The notes under the pieces are model-generated. The model was not told the origin of the DNA and did not search any database. It was given only the letters and a program-made list of their open reading frames with translations. A stretch of 64,000 nucleotides of DNA. Origin: Bacteroidota bacterium (GTDB lineage Bacteria > Bacteroidota > Bacteroidia > Flavobacteriales_D > Crocinitomicaceae). The DNA lies in contig SBGX01000029.1 in assembly GCA_006226425.1 (NCBI GenBank), forward strand, positions 33,234 through 97,233, in the 5' to 3' direction. Positions 25,598 through 34,181 of this stretch are shown here, piece by piece (within the stretch, counting starts at the first letter, position 1; every line of letters starts with the position of its first letter). The position numbers and the translations under genes are program-made.

Positions 25598-27970
25598 CTA
25601 TTTTGTGAATAGAGAGATTATAGACACGGTCATCCCGGTCAAACTACCTACAACTCCCGTCATACCAACCAATTCAGCTGTTGAGAAACCTTGTTTGATT
25701 TCCAGATCTTTTTTCGGAACGACAATTTCTGATCCCAATTTGATTCTGGGGTGTACTTTGAACAAAACAAAGTTTCTGGTTGTTTTGGCAATTCCATTGG
25801 AATAGACAACATACACTCGTCTTTTGTTGGCCAAATCTCCATATCCACCGACAGATCGAACGTAGTAACGCAGTCTTCGTCCCTGTTTGTATGGGATTTC
25901 AGAATTGAGGCGAACGTTTCCGAAAACCTTCACAGTTTCGTTGATTTTAGGAATAATGATTTCATCTCCGTATTGAAGTGTGATGTTCTTCTTCGAGTTC
26001 GGATTTCGAAGGATTTTTTTGTATTCGATCGGAATTGAAAGTTCAATTTTTTCCACGGTTTCTGTTCCAACGCGATCCGTTCGACGAATAATTTTCAATC
26101 CTTCCGGGTTGGCATCAGCGGTCAAGCCACCAGATCGAATAATTACATCGAGTACTTTTTCCTTTTTGTTGGCCAAAACATACTTCCCAGGATAAAAGGC
26201 AGCTCCACGAACCGTCACAACATTCAGACGCTCGTATATGGGCATTTTTCGAATTTGGATAACATCGTAAGGCATTAGGGGGATGTTCTGAGAAAGATCC
26301 CGAACCCCGTCATTTAATCTGATTGTGATAATTTGGGAAGTTTCGATGTTGTCAAATACGACCGAATCTTTTTTCACAATTCGCGAAATCTCTACAATGC
26401 TAGATGCTGCCTCAGTCAATCCTCCTGCCTGAAGCATCAGATCAAAAAGAGAGATATTCTCCACGAAAGTATATCGTCCCGGACGACGAATCTCTCCACC
26501 GATACTTACTGTAAAGTCTTCTTTAAAGTCGAATACAGAAGAGATCACGAGTTCATCTTCTCGCTGAAGTGTCAGGTTGTGATTTGCATCTCCGGAAAAC
26601 ACTTTTCGAATATCAATCGTGATAATTTCTTTGGTTAAATCTTCCCGTAATCTAAACAATTGGGCAGAACTTCGATAGGCGTCTTCCTGTAGACCATCAG
26701 CACCATCAATCAGATCTTTGATCGTCATTCCTTCTACCAACTCATAGCTGTCTGGTCTGAAAACTGCACCTTTAACAGAGACTCTGTTCTCAAAACGGTC
26801 CAGAATGATTCCTACGCGGAACAAATCTCCATTTTTGGGTTTATAGTTTTTGTAATCCTCCTCTCGAAGGTCAGAAATCCGCAGTTCTTTTTCTGTGTTT
26901 TGAGTCAATTTGATGTTAGCCTTGTATGCTGCTTCGTCAAAACCACCACAGTAAAACAACAGGTCGTCAAAGGTTTCTCCTTCCAACAATTCATATAAAC
27001 CACTTCGCTTGACCTTTCCAACGATTTTTACTCGTCTCTGATAAAGTGGAATTCTGATGAGGTCATTATCGAGTAGGTTAATATTCCCACTTTGATCTCC
27101 CTTGGTTAGATAAGCGTATAAATCCACCGTTTTGATCACTTTATTGTCACGAAGGATTTCAATGGCCCGGTAACTTCCGTTATCATCCGGTCCGCCTGCC
27201 TTGTGTAATGCTCCAAAAAGAGTCGTTAAAGAGGAAATGGGGTAGTTCCCTGGTTTCCGGCTCCCGATGATCGTAACGTTAATTGTTCTTACAGAAGTAA
27301 TATTGATCGAAATATCGGATTGTCCCCCCAGCGTTTTGAAGATGCGCTGGAGTGATTTTTTGATGAGGCTTTTGGCTGCGGAAAAGGTTAGTCCACCTAC
27401 TTTCAACTGACCAACGGAAGGTAATCTGATTCTTCCTTCACGATCGACCGTACAACTTGTTGCATATTCTTGTAATCCGAATACGACTACGCTCATAGCG
27501 TCGCCGGGGCCTAAAACGTAGTTGGGTGGCGGAGCGAGGTTTAGGTTCGGATCAAAAGACAGGTTGGGGTTACTGAAGATTTCAGAACCAAAAATCTGTT
27601 CATTGAACTTCTTGGCGGATATCCCAGATCGTTTGTCCACTTCAATGGGCTTTTCTGAAATCTTTGTACCGATTTCAACATTCGTTTCGGAAAAATCGGC
27701 TGACTTGTTCTCTAAACGTGACTTCAGAATAGAGAAATCACCAGGAGGCATTCCATTACTGATCGCCATAGCTTCCAACTCTTCCATAGAGATGCTTTGA
27801 CGCTTCATTTCATCCTTGATTTTATTGACTTCGGCTTCGGTCAGGCTTTGAACTTTAATGTTCTTGATTTTATCAGGGCTGATAAGGCTTTGAGATCTCA
27901 GTACTGAGAAGCTAAAAAAAGCGCATACTAATAGCAGTAAGCGCAAGTCCAATAGCAATAATCTTATCAT
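25598..27970 (-). CDS. polysaccharide export protein, Wza-like with repeated SLBB domains
   Basis: 790 residues from the ATG at 27970; a TTG at 28000 is in frame but overlaps the promoter element. A signal segment (LLLLVCAFFSF) is followed by a polysaccharide-export domain (VLGPGDAMSVVVFGLQE, DREGRIRLPSVGQLKVGGLT) and several SLBB repeats (for example VRTINVTIIGSRKPGNYPI, RVKIVGKVKRSGLYEL, SVKGAVFRPDSYEL, VSIGGEIRRPGRYTF, VVTVRGAAFYPGKYVL, VKVFGNVRLN). A hydrophobic stretch lies at the C-terminus. It would form the outer-membrane/periplasmic export channel. It is first of the leftward operon, and its length exceeds E. coli Wza (about 380) because of the extra SLBB units, as in other Bacteroidota. 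Confidence 0.9.
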   Translation of the reverse strand: MIRLLLLDLRLLLLVCAFFSFSVLRSQSLISPDKIKNIKVQSLTEAEVNKIKDEMKRQSISMEELEAMAISNGMPPGDFSILKSRLENKSADFSETNVEIGTKISEKPIEVDKRSGISAKKFNEQIFGSEIFSNPNLSFDPNLNLAPPPNYVLGPGDAMSVVVFGLQEYATSCTVDREGRIRLPSVGQLKVGGLTFSAAKSLIKKSLQRIFKTLGGQSDISINITSVRTINVTIIGSRKPGNYPISSLTTLFGALHKAGGPDDNGSYRAIEILRDNKVIKTVDLYAYLTKGDQSGNINLLDNDLIRIPLYQRRVKIVGKVKRSGLYELLEGETFDDLLFYCGGFDEAAYKANIKLTQNTEKELRISDLREEDYKNYKPKNGDLFRVGIILDRFENRVSVKGAVFRPDSYELVEGMTIKDLIDGADGLQEDAYRSSAQLFRLREDLTKEIITIDIRKVFSGDANHNLTLQREDELVISSVFDFKEDFTVSIGGEIRRPGRYTFVENISLFDLMLQAGGLTEAASSIVEISRIVKKDSVVFDNIETSQIITIRLNDGVRDLSQNIPLMPYDVIQIRKMPIYERLNVVTVRGAAFYPGKYVLANKKEKVLDVIIRSGGLTADANPEGLKIIRRTDRVGTETVEKIELSIPIEYKKILRNPNSKKNITLQYGDEIIIPKINETVKVFGNVRLNSEIPYKQGRRLRYYVRSVGGYGDLANKRRVYVVYSNGIAKTTRNFVLFKVHPRIKLGSEIVVPKKDLEIKQGFSTAELVGMTGVVGSLTGMTVSIISLFTK

Positions 27971-27997
27971 TTTTGGTGTCGGTATAATTTCGATCGG

Positions 27998-28005
27998 CAA
28001 AGGTA
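27998..28005 (-). promoter_or_regulatory. promoter of the leftward polysaccharide operon
   Basis: The minus strand reads TACCTTTG (exact TAnnTTTG), with TTTA 18 nt upstream in place of the -33 TTTG. The start would fall about 21 nt before the ATG of the exporter gene. From here to 9192 no other convincing promoter or terminator was seen between genes, so it may drive about 19 kb. Confidence 0.55.
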
Positions 28006-28079
28006 ATTAAATTTTAGTAATCGTAAAATTTATGAAAGTATTTACTCACATACATAGACCGATGAAAAAGCATTTACCC

Positions 28080-28523
28080 CTAAATCATATTGGAATTAAA
28101 ATATTTTGGGTCCTCACTGACTTCCTTTTCTACCCATTCAGGACATTCAAAATCCTCGTCTTCGCTCTTCAATTCGATTTCGGCAAGAAGCAATGCAGGA
28201 AAGGGTTCAGTGAAATCATCCACCTCCCAAATATGTAACCCAAATTTTACTTTGTAACGATTTTTGACAATTTTCTTTGGGCAGAATAAACGGAGGAGTT
28301 CTTCTGCCTCCTGAACCGGGATTTCATACTCAAATTCAGCCCGGGTGATGCCTGTATTGCTCCCCTTGATGGTTAAATAGGCCTTTTCCCCCTTGAGCCG
28401 AACCCTGCTTACTAGCTGATCACTTTTGCTCAAATAGCCCTGCACGATTCGCTGCGGTGCTGGCTTTTCGATAGCGTTCCATTTTTCCCGATTCACTAAA
28501 AATTTGCGTTCGATCTCTACCAT
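28080..28523 (-). CDS. CYTH-domain protein (triphosphate tunnel metalloenzyme)
   Basis: 147 residues. The N-terminal VEIERKFLV is the ExExK motif that names the family, and alternating charged strands (RVRLKGEKAYLTIKG, FEYEIPV, KNRYKV, WEVDDF, LAEIEL) form the tunnel. Bacterial members hydrolyse tripolyphosphate or similar triphosphates with a metal. It is single, divergent from the acyltransferase gene 39 bp away, and 110 bp upstream of the exporter gene. Its substrate is not evident. Confidence 0.88.
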   Translation of the reverse strand: MVEIERKFLVNREKWNAIEKPAPQRIVQGYLSKSDQLVSRVRLKGEKAYLTIKGSNTGITRAEFEYEIPVQEAEELLRLFCPKKIVKNRYKVKFGLHIWEVDDFTEPFPALLLAEIELKSEDEDFECPEWVEKEVSEDPKYFNSNMI

Positions 28524-28549
28524 ATCCTTCTTTAGAACTTAGGATTCAT

Positions 28550-28557
28550 TAATTTTG
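28550..28557 (+). promoter_or_regulatory. -7 element placed for a leaderless transcript
   Basis: TAATTTTG matches TAnnTTTG. The final G is 6 nt before the A of the ATG at 28563, so transcription should start on or next to the start codon. TTTA lies upstream, but at a short 15-nt spacing. Confidence 0.4.
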
Positions 28558-28562
28558 AAACG

Positions 28563-29447
28563 ATGAAGTTTATTCAAAGTTATGAATTAAATCGGGAGCG
28601 TTGGGATGGGCTGGTGAATGTTCACGGCCATTTACGACAATCTTCCTGGTTTATGGACATCTGCGCAAAAAAATGGTGTGCTTTGGTAAACGAAGATTAT
28701 TCAAAGGGGCTGGCCCTGGCTTATAATGAAGTGTTGGGTAAGAAAATATTATACCCGGCGATCTATACGCGAAGCAATGAACCTATGGGGTTCGATATTG
28801 GTGATCTCGAAGCTTTATTGGACTTGTTGAGAAAGGAATTTCACATTGCATCTTTTCAAACGGAAGTGACCTTAGAGTCATTGGGTACGGGTGTAGAAAG
28901 GGGAGCCAAAAACTTCCAGGTGACAGATCAAATTGATTTGAACCAACAGGCTAAACGGAGTTTAAAGAAGGCCGAGAAGAACGGAATTGAAGTGAAGAAA
29001 GTAGCTTGGAAACAAGGTTTTCATTTAATAGGAGAGGAGCTGGGGTCAAAGGTGACCGAACTAAACGAGGAAAATCTAGAAAGGATGCAACTGCTGCTAT
29101 CAGAATTAGAGCAGAGAGAAATACTGATGTGTCAGGGAATTTTTCAGGAAGCAGAACTTCGAGGTGTGATGTATTATATAGAGTACAAAAACAAACGACT
29201 TTATCTGAAAGGGGCATGTCAAAAGGCTGTCAGGGATGTTGGTGGAATGTATCTGGCCATGGAAAGGGCGATTGGGGAAAGTTTGGAAAATGGAAGGTAC
29301 TTTGATTTTGGAGGTTCGAATCTCGATGGAATTAGTCGCTTTTTTAAATCATTTGGTGCCACCGACCGAAATTATCATGTTTACGAATGGAATCGTGCTC
29401 CAAAATGGTTCAATTTACTACGTGATTTCAACAAAAGGAGAGCTTAA
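28563..29447 (+). CDS. FemAB/GNAT-like acyltransferase
   Basis: 294 residues. The C-terminal part (YLKGACQKAVRDVGGMYLAMERAI, YFDFGGSNLDGISRFFKSFGA) follows the pattern of FemAB-like/BioF2-like GNAT enzymes, which carry an aminoacyl or acyl group to cell-wall or envelope acceptors. An N-terminal domain of weak similarity is also present. It precedes the nucleotide-sugar dehydratase gene by 12 nt in the same direction. The acceptor is not known. Confidence 0.65.
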   Translation: MKFIQSYELNRERWDGLVNVHGHLRQSSWFMDICAKKWCALVNEDYSKGLALAYNEVLGKKILYPAIYTRSNEPMGFDIGDLEALLDLLRKEFHIASFQTEVTLESLGTGVERGAKNFQVTDQIDLNQQAKRSLKKAEKNGIEVKKVAWKQGFHLIGEELGSKVTELNEENLERMQLLLSELEQREILMCQGIFQEAELRGVMYYIEYKNKRLYLKGACQKAVRDVGGMYLAMERAIGESLENGRYFDFGGSNLDGISRFFKSFGATDRNYHVYEWNRAPKWFNLLRDFNKRRA

Positions 29448-29459
29448 ATTCTGGACAGA

Positions 29460-31352
29460 ATGTTATTTTTGTTCATGCTTCGTCTGAAAAGTACAACTCC
29501 GAGATGGGTCATTGTTTTGGGTGACTTGTTCATTGCACTCTTTTCATTGGGTCTGTCCTATCTAATCCGATTTGACCTGGAAGCTGACACGAAACTCATT
29601 CAAAAAGAATGGGAAATTCTGTCTCAATCGATCCTGATTTATTTTCTCGTTAAGTTTTTGGTCTTTTATCTTTTCAGGATTCACAAAGGAATAATTAGGC
29701 ATACTTCATCAGAGGATATTCGGAGAATATTTTTAGCCAGTTTGAGTTGTTCGCTGGTTTTTGTAGTGCTCGGAGTTGTGAGGTGGAAGTTTTGGGATGG
29801 ATACTTTTTGTTTCCGAATTCGGTCCTGATCATGGAATTTCTGATCTCCTTCTTCACCCTGCTAAGTTTTCGCTTTGCGATCAAGTACATGTACCTGGAA
29901 TCCAAGAAGGAAAGTCAACAGGAAAAGAAGAACATATTGATTTACGGAGCGGGGGTTTCCGGACTGGTCACCAAACGAACAATTGAAAAAGATGTTCGCA
30001 CGGGGTATCAGTTAATTGCTTTTGTAGATGATAACCGGAAGTTGAACGGGTCAAGAATTGAAGGGATTCAGATTTATCATACATCCCGTCTGTTGGAATT
30101 GATTCGGCAAAAGGATATTGAGCTTCTGATCATGGCGATTCAGGAACCGCAGGAGCAACATAAAAAACAAATTCTGGAAATTTGCCTGGAGGCGGGAGTC
30201 GAAGTCAGACAGGTGCCTAGCCCTAAAAGTTGGATCAATGGGGAATTTACGACCAAACAGATTTCCAAACTACAGATTGAAGACTTGCTAGGAAGAAATC
30301 CGATTCAGTTGAATGCGGATCAAATTCGACAGGAACTAAAAGGACAGGTCGTTTTGGTGACTGGGGCATCCGGTTCTATTGGTTCAGGTCTTGTGAAGGA
30401 AATAGCCAATTATCAACCAGGAAAACTGGTATTGTTGGATCAGGCCGAATCCCCAATCTATGAATTGGAATACATGCTTCGAAATGATTTTCCAACATTG
30501 GATTACGAAGTGGTCATTGGCGATATTCGTGTGAAGAAAAGAATGAAGCGCTTGTTTGATGCTTATGGTCCAAAGTATGTCTTTCATGCGGCAGCCTATA
30601 AGCATGTTCCGTTGATGGAAGACAATCCTTCGGAAGCCGTAAATACGAACGTCCGGGGAACCGTTAATCTGGTTGACCTGTCGCTAGAGTATGAAGTAGA
30701 AAAATTTGTGATGATATCGACCGACAAGGCCGTGAATCCAACCAATGTCATGGGGGCTTCCAAGCGAATCGCGGAAATGTATGCCCAGGCAAGTAAAGGG
30801 GGAAAGACCAGGTTTATTACGACCCGCTTCGGAAATGTACTGGGCTCAAATGGGTCTGTCATTCCTTTGTTTGAGAAGCAGATTGCCCAGGGAGGACCGA
30901 TCACCGTAACGGATGAACGCATCACGCGTTATTTTATGACGATTCCTGAAGCCTGTCAGTTGGTACTGGAGGCAGCCAATATGGGGGAGGGAGGAGAGAT
31001 TTTTGTCTTCGATATGGGAGATTCGGTCCGCATCGTGGATCTGGCCAAGAAAATGATTAAGCTGAGTGGTCTCGTGTTGGGGAAGGATATTGAGATCAAG
31101 ATCATTGGACTTCGTCCCGGAGAAAAACTCTTTGAGGAGTTGCTGGCGCATGAGGAAAACACGGCACCGACTCATCATCCACAGATTCTGATAGCGCGGG
31201 TTCGTCAGGTGGATGAAGTGACGAGGGGAAAAATACTTGAGTTAATAGATTTATTTGATTTGCAGGATAATTATACATTAGTTGCTAAAATGAAGGAAAT
31301 TGTTCCGGAGTACATCAGCAACAATTCAGAGTTTACTAGTTTGGACCAATGA
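29460..31352 (+). CDS. membrane nucleoside-diphosphate-sugar 4,6-dehydratase (CapD/WbpM/PglF-like)
   Basis: 630 residues from the ATG at 29460; an in-frame ATG at 29475 is also possible. Four membrane helices occupy about 1-130. A CoA-binding-like Rossmann region follows (LIYGAGVSGLVTKRTIE), then the catalytic SDR half (VTGASGSIGSGLVKEI near 303, FHAAAYKHVPLMEDNP, STDKAVNPTNVMGASKR, TRFGNVLGSNGSVIPLF). In this family Tyr of the Tyr-x3-Lys is replaced by Met (MGASK), as seen here. It likely makes UDP-4-keto-6-deoxy-GlcNAc for bacillosamine, QuiNAc or FucNAc-type sugars. The stop overlaps the thioesterase start (ATGA). Confidence 0.9.
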   Translation: MLFLFMLRLKSTTPRWVIVLGDLFIALFSLGLSYLIRFDLEADTKLIQKEWEILSQSILIYFLVKFLVFYLFRIHKGIIRHTSSEDIRRIFLASLSCSLVFVVLGVVRWKFWDGYFLFPNSVLIMEFLISFFTLLSFRFAIKYMYLESKKESQQEKKNILIYGAGVSGLVTKRTIEKDVRTGYQLIAFVDDNRKLNGSRIEGIQIYHTSRLLELIRQKDIELLIMAIQEPQEQHKKQILEICLEAGVEVRQVPSPKSWINGEFTTKQISKLQIEDLLGRNPIQLNADQIRQELKGQVVLVTGASGSIGSGLVKEIANYQPGKLVLLDQAESPIYELEYMLRNDFPTLDYEVVIGDIRVKKRMKRLFDAYGPKYVFHAAAYKHVPLMEDNPSEAVNTNVRGTVNLVDLSLEYEVEKFVMISTDKAVNPTNVMGASKRIAEMYAQASKGGKTRFITTRFGNVLGSNGSVIPLFEKQIAQGGPITVTDERITRYFMTIPEACQLVLEAANMGEGGEIFVFDMGDSVRIVDLAKKMIKLSGLVLGKDIEIKIIGLRPGEKLFEELLAHEENTAPTHHPQILIARVRQVDEVTRGKILELIDLFDLQDNYTLVAKMKEIVPEYISNNSEFTSLDQ

Positions 31353-31753
31353 TAAAACCATTACGAATTCAGGTAAGATTTGCGGATTGTGACATGATGG
31401 GACATGTGAACAATGCAATTTATTTACAGTATTTTGAACTGGCCCGGATGCATTACTTCAATCAGCTCGTTGGGAAACAATGGAACTGGCAGAAGGAGGG
31501 AATTGTATTGAAGGTCAATCATATTGAGTACCATGCCCCTTTGTTACTGGAAGATGCTCCGGAGGTCTATGTTTTTCTGGAATCAATTGGAAAGAAGAGC
31601 TTTATTTTGGCATACGAATTGAGGGTTGGAGAACAGTTAAAGACAAGCGGAAGTTCAGTGATCGTATGTTTTGATTATCTCAAACAACAAACGGTGGAAG
31701 TATATCCCGCGATGAAAGAGGCATTACAAAAACTAAAAAAAGCAGAAGCATGA
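31349..31753 (+). CDS. acyl-CoA thioesterase, 4HBT hotdog family
   Basis: 134 residues, single hotdog domain. The VRFADCDMMGHVNNAIYLQYFELARM segment is the 4-hydroxybenzoyl-CoA thioesterase signature, with the likely catalytic Asp at 13 or 15. It would hydrolyse an acyl-CoA or acyl-ACP in the cytoplasm; YbgC/FadM-like roles cannot be separated. It is translationally coupled on both sides by ATGA overlaps, to the dehydratase gene and to the MORN gene. Confidence 0.88.
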   Translation: MIKPLRIQVRFADCDMMGHVNNAIYLQYFELARMHYFNQLVGKQWNWQKEGIVLKVNHIEYHAPLLLEDAPEVYVFLESIGKKSFILAYELRVGEQLKTSGSSVIVCFDYLKQQTVEVYPAMKEALQKLKKAEA

Positions 31754-32757
31754 ATAGATGGGTATTAGGAATGGTGTTAACAATGGTTGCTACCTGGGGG
31801 ATGACACAAATCAAGCCGGTGGAAAGAGCCAAGTGTTACGAGAAATCGAGATTAAAAAAGGGACAACGATTCATCGAGTGGGAATGTGGTAAAATAGCGG
31901 GGGTAGTAGATTGTAATGAAAAACTAGACCTGGATCAGAACAGTGGGGTGGTCTTTTCCAAGGGGTCTGGTGCACCTTATACTGGTACCTGTGAAACTTG
32001 CCACATGAATGGAATTTTGGAACGTAGGGTGACTTTTGTAGAAGGAAGAGAGAACGGGGTGGATACGGCCTATTACCGTTCCGGTTGCCCAATGGTCATT
32101 CGGAACCATATTCAGGGAGCGGAGCATGGTCAATGGTTGTACTATTATGACAGTACCAGCAATTTGGCCTGGGAGATGAATTTTTATGCGGGTCAGAAGC
32201 ATGGAAAGCATATTTACTTTAAGAAATCTGGAGATACGACCAAATGGGAAAATTATAAGGATGGCCGAATGCATGGAAAACGGAGACTCTATTATCCGGG
32301 GTCCAAGATCAAATCGGAAGTGGATTATAAGGAAGGACTGATGGATGGTTTGTATCAGTATTACAATTATGATGGTGTAATGATTGAGAAGCTGAACTAC
32401 AAGAAGGGGAGAAAGGATGGAGAGTGCGTTTATTTTTATGATGACGGAAAACTATTGAAAACCGGAAATTACAGTGATGGGAAAAAGCATGGTGAGTTTA
32501 AAAGCTTCTATTATCAGGGGCATGTTCAAAGTGTTGAGAATTATGTGAAAGGGAAAAAGGAAGGAGCTTTTGAAGAGTATTTCCCGGATCAGAAAGCGAA
32601 AAGGATAGCTACTTACAAGAAGGGAGAACTAACCGAGGAGCATGTGTTTGACGTACACGGAAATGAGATCAAAACATTTGGAGCGCAAAGTCTGAAAAAG
32701 ACAGAAGATGATGAGCTTCCTCCGGGAGGAAAAAAGAAAAAGAAGAAGAAAAAGTAA
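31750..32757 (+). CDS. secreted MORN-repeat protein with lysine-rich tail
   Basis: 335 residues. A signal peptide is at 1-19 (ending WGMTQ). From about residue 75 to 290 the chain is a series of YwqK-type MORN repeats (G..HG...Y....G....E..Y..G), for example GQKHGKHIYFKKSGD, GRMHGKRRLYYPGSK, GLMDGLYQYYNYDG, GRKDGECVYFYDDG, GKKHGEFKSFYYQG and GKKEGAFEEYFPDQ. Four cysteines are in the N-terminal part. It ends in eight lysines in a row. Such proteins are common at Bacteroidota surfaces and their function is mostly unknown. A terminator follows at once. Confidence 0.8.
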   Translation: MNRWVLGMVLTMVATWGMTQIKPVERAKCYEKSRLKKGQRFIEWECGKIAGVVDCNEKLDLDQNSGVVFSKGSGAPYTGTCETCHMNGILERRVTFVEGRENGVDTAYYRSGCPMVIRNHIQGAEHGQWLYYYDSTSNLAWEMNFYAGQKHGKHIYFKKSGDTTKWENYKDGRMHGKRRLYYPGSKIKSEVDYKEGLMDGLYQYYNYDGVMIEKLNYKKGRKDGECVYFYDDGKLLKTGNYSDGKKHGEFKSFYYQGHVQSVENYVKGKKEGAFEEYFPDQKAKRIATYKKGELTEEHVFDVHGNEIKTFGAQSLKKTEDDELPPGGKKKKKKKK

Positions 32758-32760
32758 TAA

Positions 32761-32790
32761 AAAAGGCCCCTCATCGAGGGGCCTTTTTTT
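32761..32790 (+). terminator. intrinsic terminator after the MORN gene
   Basis: Stem GGCCCCTC / GAGGGGCC with an ATC loop, A run before and seven T after. It lies between the converging MORN and lipoprotein genes and can act in both directions. Confidence 0.88.
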
Positions 32791-32813
32791 AGGTTAAGTA
32801 GAGAGAAATGATC

Positions 32814-34061
32814 TTACAGATTTCGGTACCATGAACCAGTCAACCAGCTTGTTGAAGCAGTTCCTGAACCATCCACTTTCACGTTGGAAGAAGCTTTCGC
32901 ATCATCTACCAATGTCTGATTGATTGTATTTCCGTTTGCATCTTTTGATCCTTTGATAGAAATATCTGAAGCGGCACCGTTTACTGTTGCATTAATAACT
33001 GTAAGGTCACCAGCCAAAACGTTTTCCAAAGTTTGATCATGCTCAATTTCAATTCCTTTCAGGAAGTTAGAAACAACCAGATTATCAACTGTTGCTTTTG
33101 TTCCTTCTCTCAATTTCATTCCTACGGTATGAGCGCTTGTATCACGTCCAACCAACTCAATGTTTTTCAACGTTGGGTTCGAGAATGGAGCGGCGGCATT
33201 GTTTGAAGAGTTGTTGTCTCCTTCAATTCCACGGTCTCCTTCTGTAGCACTTTGTTCAGCTCTCCAGTTCATTCCGGTTCCAGACCATCCGTATGTGAAG
33301 TCGAAAGAATCATCACCTGAACCATAAGAAAGGGCGTAGGAAAGATTTGCGGTTCCTCCGAAGAATTCGAATCCATCATCGGCAACCATATAGGCTTGAA
33401 GATACTCCAAAGTTGTACCGTTACCAACACCGTTGAAAGAGAATCCGTTCAATTCGTTGTCGGCTGTAAATTGTTTTCCAGCATATTCAACACGAACATA
33501 TCTTAAAACACCAGAGTTGTCAGCAGCATTGGTACCTCCGTATTTTCCAGTACCTCCTTCACCTTCTGGATCAACACCGTTGTTTACAGGAGCGTAACCG
33601 TTTACGATGATCCCTCCCCAGTCACCTGCAGCAGGATTTGATTTAACAGTCGTAAATACGATTGGTTGATCAGCTGTTCCGTTTGCGTTGATTTTGGACC
33701 CTCTGTGAATTGCCAGGAAAGGAACTGTGTTATCATCAGCCGCGTAGATAGTTGTACCCGCTTCGATTGTCAAAGTAGCTCCGTTACTCACAAAAACACC
33801 TCCTGAAAGCAAGTATTTGGTGCTTGCATTCAAGGTAATGCTTTCGTCAATTGTTCCTGATACTTTTGTGTAACTTACTCCATTTACAGTAGTAGGCTCC
33901 AACGTGTAGCTTTTGTAAGTACAGCTACCATCATCTTTTTTAGCTTCTGAGTTGAAGTTCTCAGCATTTGAGTCCGTACAACCTTCTTTTTTACATGAGG
34001 CAAATCCGAATGCCAGTGCAACAGTTAAAATTAATCCTGCGCTGATGTTTTTCTTGTTCAT
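32814..34061 (-). CDS. lipoprotein with predicted beta-helix repeats
   Basis: 415 residues. A lipoprotein signal ends in FASC with the lipidated Cys at 23. The CTDSNAEN..SEAKKDDGSC motif just after it is a frequent Bacteroidota surface-protein element. The rest is rich in short beta-strand/turn units (TIEAGTTIYA, FTTVKSNPAAGDWGGIIVNGYAP, LRYVRVEYAG, FEFFGGTANLSYALSYGSGDDSFDF) like right-handed parallel beta-helix proteins. It lies 120 bp after the TonB receptor gene, in the same direction, and probably is its partner. The shared 14-bp motif upstream suggests phosphate control, an inference. Substrate unknown. Confidence 0.75.
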   Translation of the reverse strand: MNKKNISAGLILTVALAFGFASCKKEGCTDSNAENFNSEAKKDDGSCTYKSYTLEPTTVNGVSYTKVSGTIDESITLNASTKYLLSGGVFVSNGATLTIEAGTTIYAADDNTVPFLAIHRGSKINANGTADQPIVFTTVKSNPAAGDWGGIIVNGYAPVNNGVDPEGEGGTGKYGGTNAADNSGVLRYVRVEYAGKQFTADNELNGFSFNGVGNGTTLEYLQAYMVADDGFEFFGGTANLSYALSYGSGDDSFDFTYGWSGTGMNWRAEQSATEGDRGIEGDNNSSNNAAAPFSNPTLKNIELVGRDTSAHTVGMKLREGTKATVDNLVVSNFLKGIEIEHDQTLENVLAGDLTVINATVNGAASDISIKGSKDANGNTINQTLVDDAKASSNVKVDGSGTASTSWLTGSWYRNL

Positions 34062-34157
34062 TTTTCGATTATTGAAAATTATTACGTTGCAAATGTCCGA
34101 ATACTAAATCGTTAAAGCGTAGCCAGAAGATTAGTATTTCTTTATGTTAATATTAAT

Positions 34158-34171
34158 CAATGTTAAGTTAA
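34158..34171 (-). promoter_or_regulatory. TTAACTTAACATTG motif, site 1
   Basis: The minus strand reads TTAACTTAACATTG, 96 nt before the lipoprotein ATG. The same 14 bases occur at 37175-37188, and a 13-base variant at 42940-42952. It contains the direct repeat TTAAC-TTAAC and could be a binding site for an OmpR-family regulator such as the PhoB-like protein nearby. Confidence 0.4.
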
Positions 34172-34181
34172 TTTAAAGAGC

